Part shown: piece by piece, positions 60,622 through 64,000 of the stretch
How positions within the stretch are numbered: position 1 is the stretch's first letter
Layout: each line of letters starts with the position of its first letter
Assembly (NCBI RefSeq): GCF_031679605.1
Contig: NZ_CP117522.1
Span: forward strand, 1,798,001-1,862,000
Direction of reading: 5' to 3'
DNA: 64,000 nucleotides
Source of the DNA: Streptomyces luomodiensis
GTDB taxonomy: Bacteria > Actinomycetota > Actinomycetes > Streptomycetales > Streptomycetaceae
Program-made: the position numbers and the translations under genes
The notes under the pieces: generated by a model
What the model was told of the DNA's origin: nothing
The model's input: only the letters and a program-made list of their open reading frames with translations
Databases searched by the model: none

Positions 60622-61359
60622 CTAGCCGGAAACCTCGTGGGAGACGTCGCCGGAGACCTTGTCGGAGACCTTGTCGGAGACCTTGTCGGAGACTTCGCGT
60701 CCGAGGCCGAGCCGGCGCACGGCAGAGGTCATGTGCGTGTGCAGGACCTTCTGGGCCGCCGCCGCGTCCCCGCGTTCGATCGCGTCGACGATCGGCACAT
60801 GGGCCGACGCGGACATGGCCACCTGACGGTACTCCTCCGCGGCGCTCACGATCACCACACGGATCGGCCCCTCCAGGTGGCGCCAGGTCCTGAGCAGCAT
60901 CGAGTTGCCGGAGAGCTCACAGAGCAGCAGATGGAAGGCCAGGTCCGCCTCGACCTTCACCTCGAGGTCCGCACCCTCCTCGGCGGCCCGCATGTGCTCC
61001 AGAGCCCTGCGCAGGGCCTCGGCGGCCGCTTCCCGCCGCGCCGACGCGACGATCTGCGCCACCGCGAGGCTCTCCAGCGCCTCCCGGACCTGGAACAGCT
61101 CACCGACCTCCGTCGAAGTGAGCCGCGAGACCCGCAGCATCCCCCGCGAACCCGCGGTGACCAGCCCTTCCTGCTGGAGGTGGCGCAGGGCTTCGCGCAC
61201 CGTGCCACGGCTCACGGACAGCCGCTCGGCGATCTCCACTTCGCCGAGGTGATCACCTGGGCGATACTGCCCCGTGGTGATGGCCGTGCGCAGCGCCGCG
61301 AGCGCGCGCTCCCGCAGCGTCATCGTGCGGGTGAGACTGGAAAGCGCCTGACCAGCCAC
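60622..61359 (-). CDS. FadR-type GntR regulator with repetitive acidic tail
   Basis: The 245-residue regulator has winged helix YRPGDHLGEVEIAERLSVSRGTVREALRHLQQEGL and an FCD domain (EADLAFHLLLCELSGN). The C-terminus is an odd repeat, SDKVSDKVSDKVSGDVSHEV, encoded by 12-bp tandem units. GTG 61359 with AAGGGGG upstream is used; ATG 61323 would shorten it. It is divergent from the sugar isomerase operon and likely represses it and the MHS gene via the three TGTTRACAG sites. Confidence 0.85.
   Translation of the reverse strand: MAGQALSSLTRTMTLRERALAALRTAITTGQYRPGDHLGEVEIAERLSVSRGTVREALRHLQQEGLVTAGSRGMLRVSRLTSTEVGELFQVREALESLAVAQIVASARREAAAEALRRALEHMRAAEEGADLEVKVEADLAFHLLLCELSGNSMLLRTWRHLEGPIRVVIVSAAEEYRQVAMSASAHVPIVDAIERGDAAAAQKVLHTHMTSAVRRLGLGREVSDKVSDKVSDKVSGDVSHEVSG
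60651..60698. repeat. 12-bp tandem repeat in the GntR 3' end
   Basis: CGGAGACCTTGT repeats at 60651, 60663 and 60675, with a degenerate fourth from 60687, encoding the Ser-Asp-Lys-Val tail repeats of the regulator. Confidence 0.85.
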
Positions 61360-61410
61360 GATAGGCCCCCTTCGGCTACACGAACGATCAGCGTAGCGCA
61401 GAAGTGTCAT

Positions 61411-61482
61411 GTGTTGACAGTCGGCAGCCGGGGCGGACGCTTCCCGTCCGGGTTTCACGACCGTTGACTGTTGACAGTCAAC
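61411..61482. promoter_or_regulatory. two GntR operator sites between gntR and the sugar operon
   Basis: TGTTGACAG at 61412-61420 and GTTGACTGTTGACAGTCAAC at 61463-61482 (perfect 8-bp arms around TTGA) lie in the divergent gap 61360-61536. Both contain the TGTTGACAG core also present as TGTTAACAG at 60406. Confidence 0.7.
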
Positions 61483-61536
61483 GTTACGGGACCGTAAATG
61501 GTCGTGACACCGAGAAGTAAGAGCGAGGTGATCCCC

Positions 61537-62391
61537 ATGGCGGGGTCCGGCCGACTGGGCTGTTCCACCATTTCCTTCCGGGCGCGTCCGCTGCCCGACG
61601 CCCTCGCGGCCATCGCCGGGCTGGGCCTGCCCGAGGCCGACCTGGGGATGCTCCCCGGAGTCTGCGAGCACGCGCCGCTGCGGCCCGGACCGGATGACGT
61701 CCGGCGGCTGACGGACCTCGCCGCCGAGCACGGCATCCGCTGGCGGAGCCTGAACACCGATCCCGCGGACCTCAATAGCCCCCGGCTGCACCCCCGCGTC
61801 TGGCGGGAGTCCATCGACCTGCTGGCCCGCGCCACCGCCGGGGTCGGCGCCCCGTTCCTCGCCGTACCCAACGGCCGCCAGCGGCACCAGCCGTTCGGCC
61901 CGAGCCTCGAGGCCGACCTGGCCACGGTGGTCGCCCGGCTGCACGAGGCGGGCGAGGTCGCGGCCGAACACGGCGTACGGCTGCTGGTGGAGGCGCCGCA
62001 CGTCTACCGGTTGTGCCGGGACACCGACCGCTCGGATCTGCTGCTGGACCGGCTGGACCCGGAGCGCTGCGGGCTGATCTACGACGTCAGCCATGTCGTC
62101 GCCTCGGGCGGCGACGCGGTGGGCTGGGCCCGCACGGTGGCGGACCGGGTGGACCACGTCCACCTGCGGGACGCCCGCCCCGGCGACATCAACCTCAGCG
62201 TCGGCAACGGGAAGGTGGACTTCGAGGCCCTCATCGACGCGCTGGAGTCGGCGGGATACCAGGGCCACTACACGCTGGAGCTGGAGACCCACGACGTGGC
62301 CGACACCGACCGCGAGGCCGTCGCCGCGCGCTCCGCCGCCCGGATCGAGGCGGCGCTCGGCGGAGCACGGCCGACGGAGCCGGCCTCATGA
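61537..62391 (+). CDS. sugar phosphate isomerase/epimerase, TIM-barrel (AP-endonuclease-2 family)
   Basis: The 284-residue TIM-barrel protein has LGCSTISFRARPLPDALAAI, RLLVEAPHVYRL, LIYDVSHVVASGG and HVHLRDARPGDINLSVGNGKVDF, with the Glu, Asp and His metal ligands expected of the family. ATG 61537 has AGGTGA upstream; ATG 61498 is the longer alternative. It is the first gene of the operon controlled by the GntR sites; its stop overlaps the kinase start (ATGA). It probably isomerises a keto-sugar phosphate. Confidence 0.8.
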   Translation: MAGSGRLGCSTISFRARPLPDALAAIAGLGLPEADLGMLPGVCEHAPLRPGPDDVRRLTDLAAEHGIRWRSLNTDPADLNSPRLHPRVWRESIDLLARATAGVGAPFLAVPNGRQRHQPFGPSLEADLATVVARLHEAGEVAAEHGVRLLVEAPHVYRLCRDTDRSDLLLDRLDPERCGLIYDVSHVVASGGDAVGWARTVADRVDHVHLRDARPGDINLSVGNGKVDFEALIDALESAGYQGHYTLELETHDVADTDREAVAARSAARIEAALGGARPTEPAS

Positions 62392-62801
62392 CGCCGATGT
62401 TCCTCAACGACCCGGCCGACGCCGTCGACGAGATGCTGGACGGTTTCGTGCGGGCCAACGCCGACCGCGTCGAACGCGTCGCGCCCCGAGTGCCGGCCGC
62501 CACGCGGCGCCGCGCCGGGGTCGGCATCGTCACCGGAGGCGGCTCCGGGCACAAGCCCACCTTCATCGGCTACCTCGGTCCCGGCATGCTCGACGCGGTG
62601 GCCGTGGGCGATGTCTTCGCCTCCCCGCCCGCGCACACCGCGCTCGAGGCGATCCGCGCCGCCGACAACGGCAGCGGCGTGCTGTGCCTGCTGGGCAACT
62701 GCTCCGAGTCGGAGTTCCCGGGCGGCAACTCCGCCCGCAAGGTCGCCAAGACCTCCGACGTCGAGAGCCGTTACGCCAACGGCGGCTCCGGCAGCCGCTG
62801 A
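62388..62801 (+). pseudogene. truncated DhaK-type kinase fused to an RpiB-like tail
   Basis: Residues 1-104 match the start of a dihydroxyacetone/erythrulose kinase DhaK domain (MFLNDPADAVDEMLDGFVRAN, GVGIVTGGGSGHKPTFIGYL, GDVFASPPAHTALEAIRAAD, VLCLLGN). The remaining ~33 residues (EFPGGNSARKVAKTSDVESRYANG) resemble the extreme C-terminus of RpiB/LacAB-type sugar-phosphate isomerases. A DhaK is normally more than 320 residues, so this 137-residue protein is a deletion chimera without a working kinase domain. It stays in frame and overlaps the isomerase stop. Confidence 0.65.
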
Positions 62802-62871
62802 ACTCCTGCCCCTCCCCGCTCCCCTACCCCGTACCCCCTCGTACCCCTCCCCCGCAGAAAGGCCCTTCGCC

Positions 62872-63642
62872 ATGCCCGCTTCACCTGCCGTCGTCCGCAC
62901 CGCCGTCGTCACCGGCGCCGGTTCCCAGCGCGGCATCGGCCGCGCCACCGCCCACCGGCTCGCCGCCGCCGGATACGAGATCGCCGTCCTCGACCTCGAC
63001 GAGGCGGCCGCCAAGGAGGCCGCCGCCGAGATCGCCGAGCGCCACGGCGTACGCGCCCTCGGGGTCCGGTGTGATGTCACCGACCGCGCTTCCGTCGACA
63101 GCGCCGTCACCGAGGTCGAGGGGGCACTCGCGCCGATCGGCGCGCTGGTCAACAACGCCGGGATCACCGACCCGAGCCGTTTCCTGGACATCGAGCCCCA
63201 CGTCTGGCGCAAGATCTTCGCGGTGAACGTGGACGGCACGTACCACGTCACCCAGCGCATCGCGGGCGGCATGGTCGAGCGTGGCTTCGGACGGATCGTG
63301 AACCTGTCGTCCGTCAGCGCCCAGCGCGGCGGCGGGGTGTTCGGCGGCTCCCACTACTCCGCCGCCAAGGGCGCGGTCCTGGGCCTGACCCGTGCCGTCG
63401 CCCGCGAACTCGGCGGCACCGGGGTCACCGTCAACGCGGTCGCGCCCGGTCTCATCGACACGGACATCACGGGTGGGGCGCTCGTCGGCGAGCAGCGCGC
63501 GAGCGTCCTGTCCACCATCCCGGCCGGCCGCGCGGGCAGCGCCGACGACGTCGCTGTCACGATCGCGTTCCTCTGCACCCCGGAGGCCGAGTACCTCACC
63601 GGCACGACCGTGGACATCAATGGCGGATCGCATATCCACTAG
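62872..63642 (+). CDS. SDR-family polyol/sugar dehydrogenase
   Basis: The 256-residue SDR has TAVVTGAGSQRGIGRATAHRL, LVNNAGITDPSRF, IVNLSSVSAQRGG and SHYSAAKGAVLGLT (Ser/Tyr/Lys), and a C-terminal YLTGTTVDINGGSHIH. It lies 70 nt after the truncated kinase in the same operon. In mycobacterial tetritol pathways an SDR of this kind oxidises threitol or erythritol before kinase and isomerase steps; this role is inferred from neighbours. A perfect terminator follows. Confidence 0.85.
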   Translation: MPASPAVVRTAVVTGAGSQRGIGRATAHRLAAAGYEIAVLDLDEAAAKEAAAEIAERHGVRALGVRCDVTDRASVDSAVTEVEGALAPIGALVNNAGITDPSRFLDIEPHVWRKIFAVNVDGTYHVTQRIAGGMVERGFGRIVNLSSVSAQRGGGVFGGSHYSAAKGAVLGLTRAVARELGGTGVTVNAVAPGLIDTDITGGALVGEQRASVLSTIPAGRAGSADDVAVTIAFLCTPEAEYLTGTTVDINGGSHIH

Positions 63643-63663
63643 GCACGGCGAGCGACCGGTGCG

Positions 63664-63690
63664 GAGGGACGCACACGCCGTGCGTCCCTC
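63664..63690. terminator. terminator between the SDR and the CotH-like gene
   Basis: GAGGGACGCAC and GTGCGTCCCTC form an 11-bp perfect stem with a 5-nt loop in the convergent gap. Confidence 0.75.
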
Positions 63691-63705
63691 CCGGGGTTCG
63701 GCCCT

Positions 63706-64000
63706 TCAGCCGGCGGTGACCTCCTTGTTCTTGGCCAGCGCCTTCGTACGGGCCGTGACGGTGCTCCGCAGCGCCGCGACGGCCTTGTCGACGCCGGTGT
63801 CGTCCGCGCCCGCTCGCTTGGCGTCGGCGGCCAGCGCGGTGAGCGTCCTGGACGCGGTACCGGAGGCGTAGAAGGTCTGGTACAGCTCGCGGTACGCGGA
63901 CTTGTACACCTCGTCGAACGCGTCCAGCTCCAGGAAGCGCTCCTTGAGCAGGTGGCCGCCCATCGCGCCGCCCCTGCCGCCGCCCTTGCCCTGCTGGTCC
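63706..64000 (-). CDS. CotH-kinase-like protein (C-terminal part, cut by window edge)
   Basis: Only the last ~97 residues are visible. They begin in a Gly-rich segment (GKGGGRGGAMGGHLLKERFLEL) and continue with DAFDEVYKSAYRELYQTFYAS and a Lys/Ala-rich helix. The Gly-rich linker followed by HLLKERFLELD..Y.. is a pattern I associate with CotH-family secreted spore-coat kinases of actinobacteria. The kinase core lies outside the window, so the call is moderate. Confidence 0.55.
   Translation of the reverse strand, partial: DQQGKGGGRGGAMGGHLLKERFLELDAFDEVYKSAYRELYQTFYASGTASRTLTALAADAKRAGADDTGVDKAVAALRSTVTARTKALAKNKEVTAG

Overview
The window is high-GC actinobacterial DNA that looks like Streptomyces. 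Signs of this are the strong G/C bias at third codon positions, frequent GTG and TTG starts, tightly overlapped operons (ATGA/GTGA junctions), Tat and lipobox exported proteins, a LAL-type regulator and a Streptomyces-type Zur box. No rRNA, tRNA, IS element, phage gene or CRISPR array was seen. It reads as accessory or arm-like territory: one RiPP cluster followed by a series of small catabolic and transport islands, most with their own regulator and often a visible operator.

1-10480 is a RiPP (TOMM) cluster. A minus-strand operon encodes a leader-binding/YcaO cyclodehydratase, a SagB-type dehydrogenase, an HlyD-like NHLM secretion protein and the start of a C39 peptidase/ABC exporter cut by the window edge. 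Divergently, the plus strand carries two near-identical nitrile-hydratase-type leader precursors that both end in a Gly-Gly site and a CCCCSPCCCCT core. They flank a DrrAB-like ABC exporter and are followed by a cobalamin-binding radical SAM protein and a small membrane peptide, then a terminator. This is the most distinctive system in the window: an eight-cysteine core predicted to become a polythiazole.

10593-19655 holds a MinD/ParA-like ATPase, YjbQ, an ssuCBA-type sulfonate ABC operon behind a Cys-containing leader peptide, an aldo/keto reductase, an EthD-like protein, a MerR regulator, and a GntR-MFS pair with a perfect 16-bp operator. 19723-25403 is a four-carbon acid sugar kinase (DUF1537) island with a SAF-domain oxidoreductase, a FadR-type regulator, an MHS transporter and a decayed class II aldolase. 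25550-33180 is a benzoate module: LysR, benABCD and a LAL regulator. 33275-36753 carries a Tat-exported GH43-like protein and an NtaA/DmoA-type flavin monooxygenase, each behind a candidate sulfur leader peptide. 36826-45814 holds a chimeric ORF, GntR, KstD-like dehydrogenase, SDR, an internally deleted pobA, IclR, YciI, an MHS transporter and an M20 peptidase; the two MHS/pobA promoter regions share an operator-like motif. 45881-48092 is a GMC oxidoreductase with a divergent GbsR-like regulator. 48130-53661 encodes P450, acyl-CoA oxidase, EF-hand, SDR and TetR, with a P450/oxidase pair like that used for avenolide-type butenolides. 53755-58855 is an aztABCD-type zinc uptake locus with a Zur box over the aztA start. 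58970-63642 is a sugar or tetritol catabolic island (MHS transporter, GntR, sugar isomerase, truncated kinase, SDR) with three matching GntR sites. The window ends in a partial CotH-like gene.

Four separate catabolic genes (class II aldolase, a 3-hydroxyisobutyrate dehydrogenase/transketolase chimera, pobA, and a DhaK chimera) show internal deletions that join the start of one gene to the end of the same or another gene. This suggests recurrent loss of sugar and aromatic catabolism here, while regulators and transporters remain intact.
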